From Bradyrhizobium sp. AZCC 1610 (GTDB lineage: Bacteria; Pseudomonadota; Alphaproteobacteria; Rhizobiales; Xanthobacteraceae), in the NCBI RefSeq assembly GCF_036924515.1, contig NZ_JAZHRR010000001.1, positions 5,985,001 through 6,049,000 on the forward strand: DNA of 64,000 bases, in the 5' to 3' direction. Shown in pieces: positions 45,245 through 53,414 of the stretch. The notes beneath the pieces were generated by a model. It made no database searches and had not been told where the DNA came from. It saw only the letters and a list, made by a program, of their open reading frames with translations. How positions within the stretch are numbered: the first letter of the stretch is position 1; every line of letters begins with the position of its first letter. Both the position numbers and the translations under genes were made by a program.

Positions 45245-46984
45245 ATGCGAAAGCCAAAGTCCTTCTTGAGCGTGTTCACCGACACCGGCCCGCTGGTGGC
45301 GCTGGCGGTTGCGATCGCGCTCCTGATCGGGATCGTCGGACCTGCGTCGGCGCAGTTCTTCAATTTCGGAGGGCCCTCCCGCCCCGCCCCGCGCAGCGGC
45401 GGCAGCTGGTTCGGCGGCGATTTCTTTCAGCCATTCCAGCAACAGGCCCCGCAACAAGCGCCGCGCCAGGATTTCTCCCGTGCGCCTGGGCCCGCCAAGC
45501 GCGACACGGTGCCGGAACGTAACGTGCTGGTGCTGGGCGACGCCATGGCCGACTGGCTCGGCTATGGTCTCGAAGATGCCTATAGCGAGCAGCCCGACAT
45601 GGGCGTGATCCGCAAGCACAAGACCGTCTCCGGCCTGATCAAGTATCAGCCGCGCGGCGAGCCCGCCGATTGGGCCGCGGCTGCCAAGGGCATCCTCGCC
45701 ACCGAAAAGCCGGATGCCATCGTCGTCATGCTCGGCCTCCACGACCGCCAGGCCATCCGCGAGGCGGTCATCGAGAAGAAGGCCGACAAGAAGGAAGACA
45801 AGAAGGAAGCGCGCGGCAAGCCGGGCGATGCAAAGCTAAAGCCCGAAAGCTCGGCTGATACTGCCAAGGCCGATGCTGGCAAGGCCGATGGAACCAAGGC
45901 AGACACGGCCACCGCGAAGGCTGATACTGCAACGGCTGACGATGCCGAGGACGATGATGCGGCGCAAATCGCCGCCCCCGAAAAGAGCGCGCGCTCCGGC
46001 GGCGGGCTCTACGAATTCCGCGACGAGCGCTGGGTCGAACTCTACGCCAAGAAAATCGAAGAGCTGATCGGCATCCTGAAATCCAAGGGCGTACCGGTGT
46101 TGTGGGTCGGCCTGCCTGCGATCCGCGGGCAAAAGGGAACGTCCGACATGCTGTTCCTCGATGCGCTGTATCGCGACGGCGCCGGCAAGGCCGGTATCAC
46201 CTATGTCGACGTCTGGGACGGCTTTGTCGATGAAGCCGGCCGCTTCCTGCAAAAAGGTCCCGACTTCGAAGGCCAGATCCGCCAGTTGCGTACGGCCGAC
46301 GGCGTCTTCTTCTCCAGGCCCGGCGCGCGCAAGCTCGCGCATTATGTCGAGCGCGAGGTGACGCGCCTGCTTGCTTCGCGCTCGGGGCCGATCGCCGTGC
46401 CGATCGAACCGGCAACGCCCGAGGCCAGTGTCGCGCCCGGCCAGCCGGCGCCGCGTCCGCTGGCCGGACCCGTCATGCCGCTGGTGGCCTCTTCCGTCGG
46501 CACCGATCAGTTGCTCGGCGGTCCCGGCTCGCGCCCCGCCGGGGTGGATGCGCTCGCTGCGCGCACGCTGGTGAAGGGTGAAGCGCTGGCGCCACCCGCC
46601 GGTCGCGCCGACGATTACGCCTGGCCTCGCCGGGAAATCGGCCGCGAGCAGGCCAAGGGCGACACGCCGGTAGCAGCCGCCTCGCCGGGCGGAACGGTGG
46701 CGGCAGTGCCCGGACAGAAGCAGCTTTTGCTGCCGCCGCCGCAGCAAACACTGCAGCAACAACAAAGGAGACCGCCGCCGCCGATGCAGATCAGACCGGC
46801 GCAAACCAACGGGCCGTCGCTGCGCGATTTCTTCGGCGGCTTCGGCGCCGCGCCGCGTCAGCCTGCGCCACCACCCGCGGCCGCACCGCCGCCGCGTGGA
46901 CCCGTGGCCCCCGGCGTGCCGCGCCCGCCGGGTAGTGTCGGACGATCGGCCGAGGTCCCGCCGGGCAATCTCACGCGATTCTGA
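45245..46984 (+). CDS. DUF459 SGNH-like periplasmic protein lacking the catalytic serine
   Basis: 579 aa from ATG 45245. Signal/membrane segment about 15-36. The SGNH-like domain begins at NVLVLGDAMADWLGYGLE, where block I reads G98-D99-A100: the nucleophilic Ser of GDS is Ala. Block III is MLGLHDRQ in place of GxND. A Lys/Ala/Asp-rich insert (about 180-255) splits the domain, and RTADGVFFSRPGARKLAHYVE carries the C-terminal block V position without the usual DxxH. A Pro/Gln-rich tail of about 190 residues follows. Probably a non-catalytic binder or an altered hydrolase. Confidence 0.85.
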   Translation: MRKPKSFLSVFTDTGPLVALAVAIALLIGIVGPASAQFFNFGGPSRPAPRSGGSWFGGDFFQPFQQQAPQQAPRQDFSRAPGPAKRDTVPERNVLVLGDAMADWLGYGLEDAYSEQPDMGVIRKHKTVSGLIKYQPRGEPADWAAAAKGILATEKPDAIVVMLGLHDRQAIREAVIEKKADKKEDKKEARGKPGDAKLKPESSADTAKADAGKADGTKADTATAKADTATADDAEDDDAAQIAAPEKSARSGGGLYEFRDERWVELYAKKIEELIGILKSKGVPVLWVGLPAIRGQKGTSDMLFLDALYRDGAGKAGITYVDVWDGFVDEAGRFLQKGPDFEGQIRQLRTADGVFFSRPGARKLAHYVEREVTRLLASRSGPIAVPIEPATPEASVAPGQPAPRPLAGPVMPLVASSVGTDQLLGGPGSRPAGVDALAARTLVKGEALAPPAGRADDYAWPRREIGREQAKGDTPVAAASPGGTVAAVPGQKQLLLPPPQQTLQQQQRRPPPPMQIRPAQTNGPSLRDFFGGFGAAPRQPAPPPAAAPPPRGPVAPGVPRPPGSVGRSAEVPPGNLTRF

Positions 46985-47050
46985 CGCCTCACCTCCGACG
47001 CCTCTCGATGAGACACGCGTTCCGGACGATGCAAACCAATGAGGACCGTT

Positions 47051-47425
47051 CTAGCCGTAATAGCGCCAGCGCGGCGGCGGGCGGCGCGGCGGGCGCGTCA
47101 TCAACAGCGCCAGCGCAAAACCAATTCCAGCTGCGACCAACAGCGCGCCGAGCGGATTTTCCTGCACGGTCTTCGCCACCGCTTGCTGGCCGCTGCGAAC
47201 GGTGTCGCCGCTGTTTTCATAGGCGTCCTTGGCATAGTTGACGGCGGCATCGGTGGCGTCGCGGGCGGCATCCTTGGCTTGGCCGTAGAGATTTTGCACG
47301 GTGCCGGCCGCTTCGCGCGCGCGGCCCTCGGCTTGCGTCTTCGCATCGCCAGCCATGTCGCCGACAGTGCTTTCGACCTTACCCGCAAAATCCTTGGCCG
47401 ATCCGGCAATCCGATCCTTGTCCAT
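47051..47425 (-). CDS. CsbD-like protein with C-terminal membrane anchor
   Basis: 124 aa from ATG 47425 (MDKDRIAGSAKDFAGKVE), the start of CsbD stress-protein homologues. A helical, Ala-rich middle (YGQAKDAARDATDAAVNYAKDA) is followed by one membrane helix (NPLGALLVAAGIGFALALLM) and a short Arg/Pro tail, as in DUF883/ElaB proteins. The combination suggests a membrane-tethered general-stress protein. Monocistronic; convergent with the DUF459 gene. Confidence 0.85.
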   Translation of the reverse strand: MDKDRIAGSAKDFAGKVESTVGDMAGDAKTQAEGRAREAAGTVQNLYGQAKDAARDATDAAVNYAKDAYENSGDTVRSGQQAVAKTVQENPLGALLVAAGIGFALALLMTRPPRRPPPRWRYYG

Positions 47426-47553
47426 CGCGGTCACTCCCGTTTTTCCTGTTTTTCTTGGGAGCTAACCGGCGAGCCCCGTTCGGGTTCCGGCCGCTCGAAA
47501 TGCCTCAATTCAACGGACATGGCTCACAGGAGACTTGGCTCACAAGACTTGGC

Positions 47554-48288
47554 TCAAAGTATAAGCCCGCCATCGACCACGATGGTCTGGCCGATAATGT
47601 AGGACGAAAGCGGCGAGGCCAGGAACAGCGCCGCGCCGGCCATGTCGGCGGGCGTGCCGAGCCGCTTCAACGGGATCCGCTCCAGCGCGCCTTCGAGGCG
47701 TTTCGGATTTGATGTCGTCGCCTTGGTCATCTTGGTGTCGACCAGACCGGGCGCGATGCCGTTGACGCGGATGCCATTGCCGGCCCACGCCTCGCCGAGC
47801 GTACGCGTCAGCCCGACCGCGCCGGTCTTCGAAGCGTTGTAGGCCGGGTTGCCCATGGTGGAGTGATAGGCGGCAGTCGAACTGACGATGATCAGCGAGC
47901 CTTGGCTCGCGCTCAGCATCGCCTGAAATTTCGTTGCACACGCCATCAGGCTCATCAGGTTGACTTCCACGACCTTGCGAAAGCCATCCATTTTGAATTC
48001 GCCGCGGCGGTAGATCACCGCGCCTTGCGCCAGCACCAGCACGTCGAGTTTGTCGAAAGGTGGCTCGAAGGATTCAATGGCTTGAGCGTCGCTGACGTCG
48101 AGCCGGAAATAGTCGAGCCCTTCGAGATGCGATCCTTCGTCGGGCGAATAATCGGCAGCGTCCGCGCGGGTGCCGCAGACGGCCACATGCGCGCCCTTGG
48201 CGCGGAAGGCCTGCGCGATGCCGTTACCGATGCCGCTGGAGCCGCCGACCACCAGCACCTGCTTGCCGCTGAAATCCAGTTCGTTCAT
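47554..48288 (-). CDS. SDR-family oxidoreductase
   Basis: 244 aa classical short-chain dehydrogenase. Cofactor motif GGSSGIG (15-21), catalytic Ser in IIVSSTAAY and YNASK with Tyr/Lys near 148-152, and the C-terminal VDGGLIL. AAGGA lies 8 bases before ATG. The substrate is unknown. A GNAT gene lies 21 bases upstream in the same direction. Confidence 0.92.
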   Translation of the reverse strand: MNELDFSGKQVLVVGGSSGIGNGIAQAFRAKGAHVAVCGTRADAADYSPDEGSHLEGLDYFRLDVSDAQAIESFEPPFDKLDVLVLAQGAVIYRRGEFKMDGFRKVVEVNLMSLMACATKFQAMLSASQGSLIIVSSTAAYHSTMGNPAYNASKTGAVGLTRTLGEAWAGNGIRVNGIAPGLVDTKMTKATTSNPKRLEGALERIPLKRLGTPADMAGAALFLASPLSSYIIGQTIVVDGGLIL

Positions 48289-48309
48289 CCCTGCGATCCT
48301 TTTGGTTTT

Positions 48310-48828
48310 CTAATTCAAACCTTCGTCGAGGAATTTGACCATCAGAACCTCGTCGTAATATCGCCCGTCGTGCTTGAGGGCTCGCTTTTCATAGCCGTAC
48401 GCGACAAAGCCCATGGTGTCGTAAAGCCGCCGCGCAGCTTCATTCTCGCTTACCACGGTCAACTGGACCATCTCCACGCGCCCGCGCGCATGATCCAGAA
48501 CAGCCGCGACAAGCATTTTCCCAAGCCCGGATTTTCGCGCAGCGCTTCGAACATACATGGCCCAAAGCAATCCCTTATGCGCGTGCTTCGTACCTTCCTG
48601 CGCGCCAAACCCAGCTATTCCCATAAGCCGCCCATCAAGGAATCCGCCGAAGATGGCCGCGCAGGAAATTGCCGCTTCGAACCACGATAGCGGTTGCGCG
48701 TTTTCTCTCTCAAACGTGCTGCCAAAAGCCTCCGGATTTCTCTGCAGAGCTTCCAGCCGTATCTCTCGATACAGGGCAGCGTCAGCAGGCTCCAGGCGAC
48801 GTATCTGCGGGCCGCCAATATTGATCAC
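48310..48828 (-). CDS. GNAT-family N-acetyltransferase
   Basis: 172 aa. LWAMYVRSAARKSGLGKMLVAAVLDHA (about 90-116) is the acetyl-CoA pyrophosphate loop, and NEAARRLYDTMGFVAYG the second motif. The SDR gene follows with 21 bases between, so they are likely cotranscribed. Acceptor unknown. Confidence 0.9.
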   Translation of the reverse strand: MINIGGPQIRRLEPADAALYREIRLEALQRNPEAFGSTFERENAQPLSWFEAAISCAAIFGGFLDGRLMGIAGFGAQEGTKHAHKGLLWAMYVRSAARKSGLGKMLVAAVLDHARGRVEMVQLTVVSENEAARRLYDTMGFVAYGYEKRALKHDGRYYDEVLMVKFLDEGLN

Positions 48829-48927
48829 GATTGCACCTCGATCGGCTTCGTTTGACCTGTCTGCGGATCGGTGCCAGCCTTGTCAATCCTGCAACGCGCA
48901 CCTCGCATCCCTTGACCGGATCCCGTC

Positions 48928-49707
48928 ATGTCAGAATTCAAACAGCTCAGCCGCTCGGTTAAAGGCCTGACCGTTCTGGTCACCGGCGCCGCCAGCGGTA
49001 TGGGCCGCGCCACGGCGCGGGTGTTCGCGAACGACGGCGCCAAAGTCGCCGTTACCGATATCAACTTGGACGCCACCCACGCCGTCGCCGGCGAGATCGT
49101 CGCAACTGGTGGTTCGGCGAAGGCATGGGTGCTCGACGTCGCAAAGCCTGACGACATCATCAAGGTCGTCGACGACGTCGCCGAACATTTCGGCTCCCTC
49201 GATATCGTCATCAACAATGCCGGCATCTCCGTGCGGGTTGCTATCGACGACGAGGGTTATGAAGCAGCCTGGGGCAAGGCGCTGGCCGTGATGCTGACCG
49301 CGCATCCGCGCATCATCCGCGCGGCGTTGCCGCATTTGCGCCGATCGAAATGCCCGCGCATCGTCAATATCGCATCGACCGAGGCGCTCGGCGCGACCGC
49401 ATTGCACGGCCCCTATTCGGCGGCGAAAGCCGGCGTCACCGGCTTGACGCGCTCCCTTGCCGTCGAGCTCGGCCGCGAGGGCATCACGGTGAACTGCATC
49501 TGCCCGGGCCCGATCCGCACCGCGATCACCGAGCGGATTTCCGAGGAGCACAAGACGATTTACGCCAGACGCCGCACCGCGCTTGGCCGCTACGGCGAGC
49601 CCGAGGAAGTGGCGCACATGACGCTGAGCTTGTGCCTGCCGGCGGCCTCGTTCCTGACCGGCGCTGTCATCCCCGTGGACGGCGGGCTGATGGCGCGAAA
49701 CGCGTGA
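48928..49707 (+). CDS. SDR-family oxidoreductase
   Basis: 259 aa classical SDR. TGAASGMG (19-26), NNAG, catalytic Ser in NIASTEALG and YSAAK near residues 158-162, and C-terminal GAVIPVDGG are complete. Substrate unknown. It is 269 bases upstream of a TfdA-like dioxygenase in the same direction, with a palindromic element between. Confidence 0.92.
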   Translation: MSEFKQLSRSVKGLTVLVTGAASGMGRATARVFANDGAKVAVTDINLDATHAVAGEIVATGGSAKAWVLDVAKPDDIIKVVDDVAEHFGSLDIVINNAGISVRVAIDDEGYEAAWGKALAVMLTAHPRIIRAALPHLRRSKCPRIVNIASTEALGATALHGPYSAAKAGVTGLTRSLAVELGREGITVNCICPGPIRTAITERISEEHKTIYARRRTALGRYGEPEEVAHMTLSLCLPAASFLTGAVIPVDGGLMARNA

Positions 49708-49885
49708 CTTCCCGTCATTGCCGGGCTTGCCGCCTCCGCTAAAGCTTCGGCGCGCCAACACAGAACAGCCACGGCGAAGCCTTGGCGTAGCCGGGACCCG
49801 GCAATCCATCCACTGCGAAAGCCCTTTGTGAAGGTTGATGGATGCCCGGATCAAGTCCGGGCATGACAGGTGTGTGCACCACACA
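49708..49885. repeat. Intergenic palindromic element, family F
   Basis: GTCATTGCCGGGCTTGCCGC opens and GATGCCCGGATCAAGTCCGGGCATGACAGG closes an element of about 170 bases, with an inner repeat GGCGAAGCCTTGGCGTAGCCGGGACCCGGCAATCCATC. It resembles the palindromes often seen between genes in Bradyrhizobium. Single copy in the window. Confidence 0.65.
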
Positions 49886-49976
49886 GCCTCTGTCGCGTTG
49901 ACACGGCGCGATCGGCGAGTAATTTTTCCTACAAAGAGAGCGGGACGAACCGCCCGCCGCATCCTGGAGAGACGCC

Positions 49977-50864
49977 ATGACGGTCACGATCCGGCAGCTT
50001 CATCCGCATTTTTTCGGCGAGGTTTCGGGCGTTGATTTGCGCAAGCCCCTGTCGCCGCAGGAAGCGGCCGACATCGAAGCCGGCATGGACAAATATGCCG
50101 TGCTGCTGTTCCGCAACCAGGACATCACGGACGAACAGCAACTGGCCTTTGCGCTGAATTTTGGCGAGCGCGAGAAGGCACGGGGCGGCACCATCACCAA
50201 GAAGGAAGACTACCGGCTGACCACGGGGCTGAACGACGTCTCCAACCTCGGCAAGGACGGCAAGCCGCTGCCGCGCGACAGCCGCACCCATCTGTTCAAT
50301 CTCGGCAACTGCCTGTGGCATTCCGACAGTTCGTTCCGCCCGATCCCGGCAAAATTTTCGCTGCTGTCGGCGCGGGTGGTGAACCCCAAGGGCGGCAACA
50401 CCGAATTCGCCGACATGCGCGCGGCCTATGACGCGCTCGACGACGAGACCAAGGCCGAGATCGAGGATCTGATCTGCGAGCATTCGCTGATGTATTCGCG
50501 CGGCTCGCTCGGCTTCCTCGATTATTCCGACGAAGAGAAAGAGATGTTCAAGCCGGTGCTGCAGCGGCTGGTGCGGACCCATCCGGTGCATCGCCGCAAG
50601 TCGCTGTACCTGTCATCGCATGCGGGCGCCATCAAGGGCATGAGCGTGCCCGAGGCGCGGCTGTTGCTGCGCGATCTCACCGAGCACGCCACGCAGCCGA
50701 AATTCGTCCATGTCCATAAATGGACGTTGCATGACCTCGTGATGTGGGACAACCGCCAGACCATGCACCGCGTCCGGCGCTACGACCAGTCGCAACCCCG
50801 CGACATGCGCCGCGCGACCGTTGCCGGCACCGAGCCGACGGTGCAGCAGCAGGCGGCGGAGTAG
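49977..50864 (+). CDS. TfdA/TauD-family Fe(II)/2-oxoglutarate dioxygenase
   Basis: 295 aa, full length. The facial triad is H115-x-D117 in LWHSDSSF and H264 in NRQTMHRV; the 2-oxoglutarate-binding Arg is in RRATVAG (about 278-279). GGAGAG lies 8 bases before ATG. The sequence is of the TfdA side of the family, close in style to the TfdA-alpha proteins of Bradyrhizobium, some of which cleave 2,4-D. The native substrate is probably another aryl- or alkoxy-acid; nothing here proves herbicide degradation. Confidence 0.92.
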   Translation: MTVTIRQLHPHFFGEVSGVDLRKPLSPQEAADIEAGMDKYAVLLFRNQDITDEQQLAFALNFGEREKARGGTITKKEDYRLTTGLNDVSNLGKDGKPLPRDSRTHLFNLGNCLWHSDSSFRPIPAKFSLLSARVVNPKGGNTEFADMRAAYDALDDETKAEIEDLICEHSLMYSRGSLGFLDYSDEEKEMFKPVLQRLVRTHPVHRRKSLYLSSHAGAIKGMSVPEARLLLRDLTEHATQPKFVHVHKWTLHDLVMWDNRQTMHRVRRYDQSQPRDMRRATVAGTEPTVQQQAAE

Positions 50865-50879
50865 GAAATCTCCACGTTG

Positions 50880-51046
50880 TCGTCCCTGCGAACGCAGGGA
50901 CCCATACGCCGCGGCCCTTGGAAGGGGCACAAGGAAGACGGCTTCGGTTCAGCAACTCATATGATAATCGGCGAACGCAGAGCGTCTACGACCGCGCTTC
51001 CCCGATAGATCACGCGGTATGGGTCCCTGCGTTCGCAGGGACGACG
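50880..51046. repeat. Intergenic palindromic repeat, family C (intact copy)
   Basis: CGTCCCTGCGAACGCAGGGA with CCCATACGCCGCGG at the left is repeated inverted at the right as GCGGTATGGGTCCCTGCG and TTCGCAGGGACGAC. Each end is itself a small palindrome (CCCTGCGAACGCAGGG), so the element has nested symmetry. A degenerate copy lies at 34588-34700. It sits between convergent genes. Confidence 0.88.
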
Positions 51047-51069
51047 CCTTTGTTGTGGTGGCGACGAAC

Positions 51070-51720
51070 TCAGGCGTGCCCGGCCTCGTTCGACAGCATG
51101 CCGGGGTCGATGCCGATCTTGCGCAGCGCGCGCTGGTATTTTTCATCGACGTCGTCGCCGAAGATCAATTCCGGGTCGGCGTCGCAATGCAGCCAGCCAT
51201 TGTGCTGAATCTCGTCCTCGAGCTGGCCCGGCGCCCAGCCGGCATAGCCGAGCGCCAAGATCGCGTGCTTCGGTCCGGTGCCCTTGGCGATCGCCTTGAG
51301 GATGTCCACCGTCGCAGTCAGGCAGATGCCGTCATCGATATTCAGCGTCGCATCCTGGATGAAGAAATCGCTCGAATGCAGCACGAAGCCGCGGCCGGTA
51401 TCGACCGGGCCACCCTTCAGCACCTGCATGGACTCGGCGTTTTCCGGCAGCTTGATCTGGTCGGCCCTCTGGATGATGTCGAGTTGCACCAGCAATCCCG
51501 GAAAATCGATGCTGCCGGCCGGGCGGTTGACGATGATGCCCATCGCCCCTTCCGACGAATGCGCGCACATGTAGATGACGGAGCGCTCGAAGCGCGGGTC
51601 GCCCATAACCGGCATGGCGATCAAGAGCCGGCCGTCCAGGTAGCCTTCGCCGGACGAATTATCGCCAAAGCCGGCGGCTTTGCGGCGAACGGGCTTCGAT
51701 GTTTTGCCTTCAGGGCTCAT
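51070..51720 (-). CDS. YqgE/AlgH family protein
   Basis: 216 aa from ATG 51720, preceded by AGAGAGG; a longer frame to 51777 lacks support. [25 protein letters not shown] and AMGIIVNRP are the family signature, and [17 protein letters not shown] is the C-terminal one. YqgE proteins are widespread, with no established biochemical function (an old link to alginate regulation is weak). It is divergent from the DsbD-like gene. Confidence 0.94.
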   Translation of the reverse strand: MSPEGKTSKPVRRKAAGFGDNSSGEGYLDGRLLIAMPVMGDPRFERSVIYMCAHSSEGAMGIIVNRPAGSIDFPGLLVQLDIIQRADQIKLPENAESMQVLKGGPVDTGRGFVLHSSDFFIQDATLNIDDGICLTATVDILKAIAKGTGPKHAILALGYAGWAPGQLEDEIQHNGWLHCDADPELIFGDDVDEKYQRALRKIGIDPGMLSNEAGHA

Positions 51721-51856
51721 CCGCAAAGGCCTCTCTTGCTGATTGCATATCCTGATATCGGGTTGGGTTTCTGTCAATCAAGCTTCCGGCGTCATTCGGC
51801 GGCCGATCACACGCAATTCAATGGTTTGCTTCGAAACTTGCCTGTAAAGACGTCCC

Positions 51857-52693
51857 ATGATCGTGATAGTTCCCCTCCGCGCCGCGCTCGGCGTCGCCGC
51901 ATTGTATGTCGCGTGTGCGACGTCGGAAGTTCGCGCCGAGGATGCCTCGCCGTGGCAACATGACGCGCATTCCGCGGTCCGGTTGCTGGCGGGATCGCGC
52001 AGCGGCACGGTGCTGCTCGGCGGAGTCGCCATCCAGTTGCAGCCGGGATGGAAGACCTATTGGCGAACGCCCGGCGATTCCGGCGTTCCGCCCCGTTTTG
52101 ACTTCTCCAAGTCGGACAATGTCGAAGCCGTGACCGTGCTGTGGCCGGCGCCGAAGAAATTTGACGACGGCGCCGGCGGCACCGCGTTGGGATACAAGCA
52201 GCAGGTCGTGTTGCCCCTGCGGATCGTGGCCAAAAATGCCGACAAGCCGGTGACGCTGCGGGCCAATATCAGCTACGCGGTTTGCGACAAGCTCTGCATT
52301 CCCGTCGAAGCCCATGCCGAACTCGCTTTTGCCAGCGTGGCAAGCACCGAGGACGGCAACCTGTCCGATGCGCTCAATACCGTGCCGAAGCCCGCCAATG
52401 TCGGCGACCCCAATCCGCTGACCATCCGCGACGTCAAGCGCGAGGGAAAGGGCAACGTGCTGGTCGACGTGACCGCGCCCGAGGCCAAGGAGGTCAGCCT
52501 GTTCGTCGAGGGGCCGACGCCTGACTGGGCGCTGCCGGTTCCCAGGCTCGTCGAGCAAAGTCCGCCCGGCGTCAAACGCTTTGCCTTCGAACTCGACGGC
52601 CTGCCTCCCGGCGCCAGCCCGGAAGGCGCCGCGCTCAAATTGACGCTGGTCGGCGGCGACCGGGCCTACGAGTTCAATGTCAATCTGAATTAA
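51857..52693 (+). CDS. Stand-alone DsbD N-terminal (alpha) domain protein
   Basis: 278 aa with a signal peptide (1-27). The immunoglobulin-like DsbD-alpha fold is shown by VAIQLQPGWKTYWRTPGDSGVPP and the redox pair C-x4-C in YAVCDKLCIPVEAHAE, which in DsbD passes electrons to periplasmic thioredoxins. The transmembrane beta and C-terminal gamma domains of full DsbD are not attached nor adjacent. It may receive electrons from CcdA/ScsB-type partners elsewhere. Divergent from yqgE. Confidence 0.88.
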   Translation: MIVIVPLRAALGVAALYVACATSEVRAEDASPWQHDAHSAVRLLAGSRSGTVLLGGVAIQLQPGWKTYWRTPGDSGVPPRFDFSKSDNVEAVTVLWPAPKKFDDGAGGTALGYKQQVVLPLRIVAKNADKPVTLRANISYAVCDKLCIPVEAHAELAFASVASTEDGNLSDALNTVPKPANVGDPNPLTIRDVKREGKGNVLVDVTAPEAKEVSLFVEGPTPDWALPVPRLVEQSPPGVKRFAFELDGLPPGASPEGAALKLTLVGGDRAYEFNVNLN

Positions 52694-52828
52694 CGCGACC
52701 TGCCGACGCTGCGGACGTGCTCAGCCGCGCCACGATGCCGCAAGGTGCTTCCACCCGGTGCAGCGACGCTTTCCAATCAGAGGAGAGCCGGCGCTTGGCA
52801 GCTCTCCTCTTCAGAAACGTGTGTCCTC

Positions 52829-53101
52829 CTAGCTCTTCTGGCCGCTCATCTGCTGAGCGCGCATGTAGCTCTTGCAAGCGCTACGCATGTCGCCCTTTGA
52901 CATGGCGGCATTCGCCGCGCCCATCTCTTTCATCATCGCAAATTTGCCGGGGCTCTCAGGCATAGCGTTACCGGACGCGACGAGCTTGGCCATGTTTTCG
53001 CTTGTGCAACCCGTCTTCTGGGCAGAAGCCTTCTGGGCAGAAGCCGGGCTGACAGCCAGCGCGGTGGTGATCGTTACAGCGGTGACGAGCAGTAGTTTCA
53101 T
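52829..53101 (-). CDS. Small exported protein
   Basis: 90 aa from ATG 53101, with GGGGAGGA upstream. Signal peptide MKLLLVTAVTITTALAVSPASA (cleavage near 22). The mature part has two cysteines (CTSEN and SACKSY) that could form a disulfide, and Met-rich helices. A 15-base tandem duplication (TTCTGGGCAGAAGCC twice, about 53018-53047) encodes the repeated AQKASAQK. No family recognised. A hairpin (53115-53131) lies just before the ribosome site. Confidence 0.75.
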   Translation of the reverse strand: MKLLLVTAVTITTALAVSPASAQKASAQKTGCTSENMAKLVASGNAMPESPGKFAMMKEMGAANAAMSKGDMRSACKSYMRAQQMSGQKS

Positions 53102-53414
53102 ATTTATCCTCCCCGGCCGCACCATGCGGCCAGGGCTAAAAGTTGGAAAAGGTCGGAAAAGTTCCAGCGCGCTGGGTTGCGTGGGCCTGCTTGGGTTCGC
53201 GGAAGCACAGTCGCAGAGTTCAGTTACAGGGCGTCACTTGCCGTGATGGAGCTATCTCGCCCTGAAACGTGACGTTACGTCGCGGCCCAAAGCCACCGGA
53301 TACGCCGCGCGGGGACGCCGCCTCGCTAGCCCGCCATCCAACCGAATCTTAACGAATGGTTGATACATCCGACCATCGCCGCCGCCTCGCGGCACGTTTC
53401 GGGGATGCACCCTT
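53102..53414. other. Divergent upstream region with 5' hairpin
   Basis: 313 bases. GGCCGC (53115-53120) and GCGGCC (53126-53131) form a hairpin just upstream of the ribosome site of the small exported protein on the minus strand. Nothing else is recognisable; the plus-strand side serves the flippase gene. Confidence 0.5.

Noticed and set aside
49977..50864. 2,4-D degradation gene tfdA
   Set aside because: The active-site residues fit, but the family has many substrates and no tfdB/C genes are present; only the family is called.
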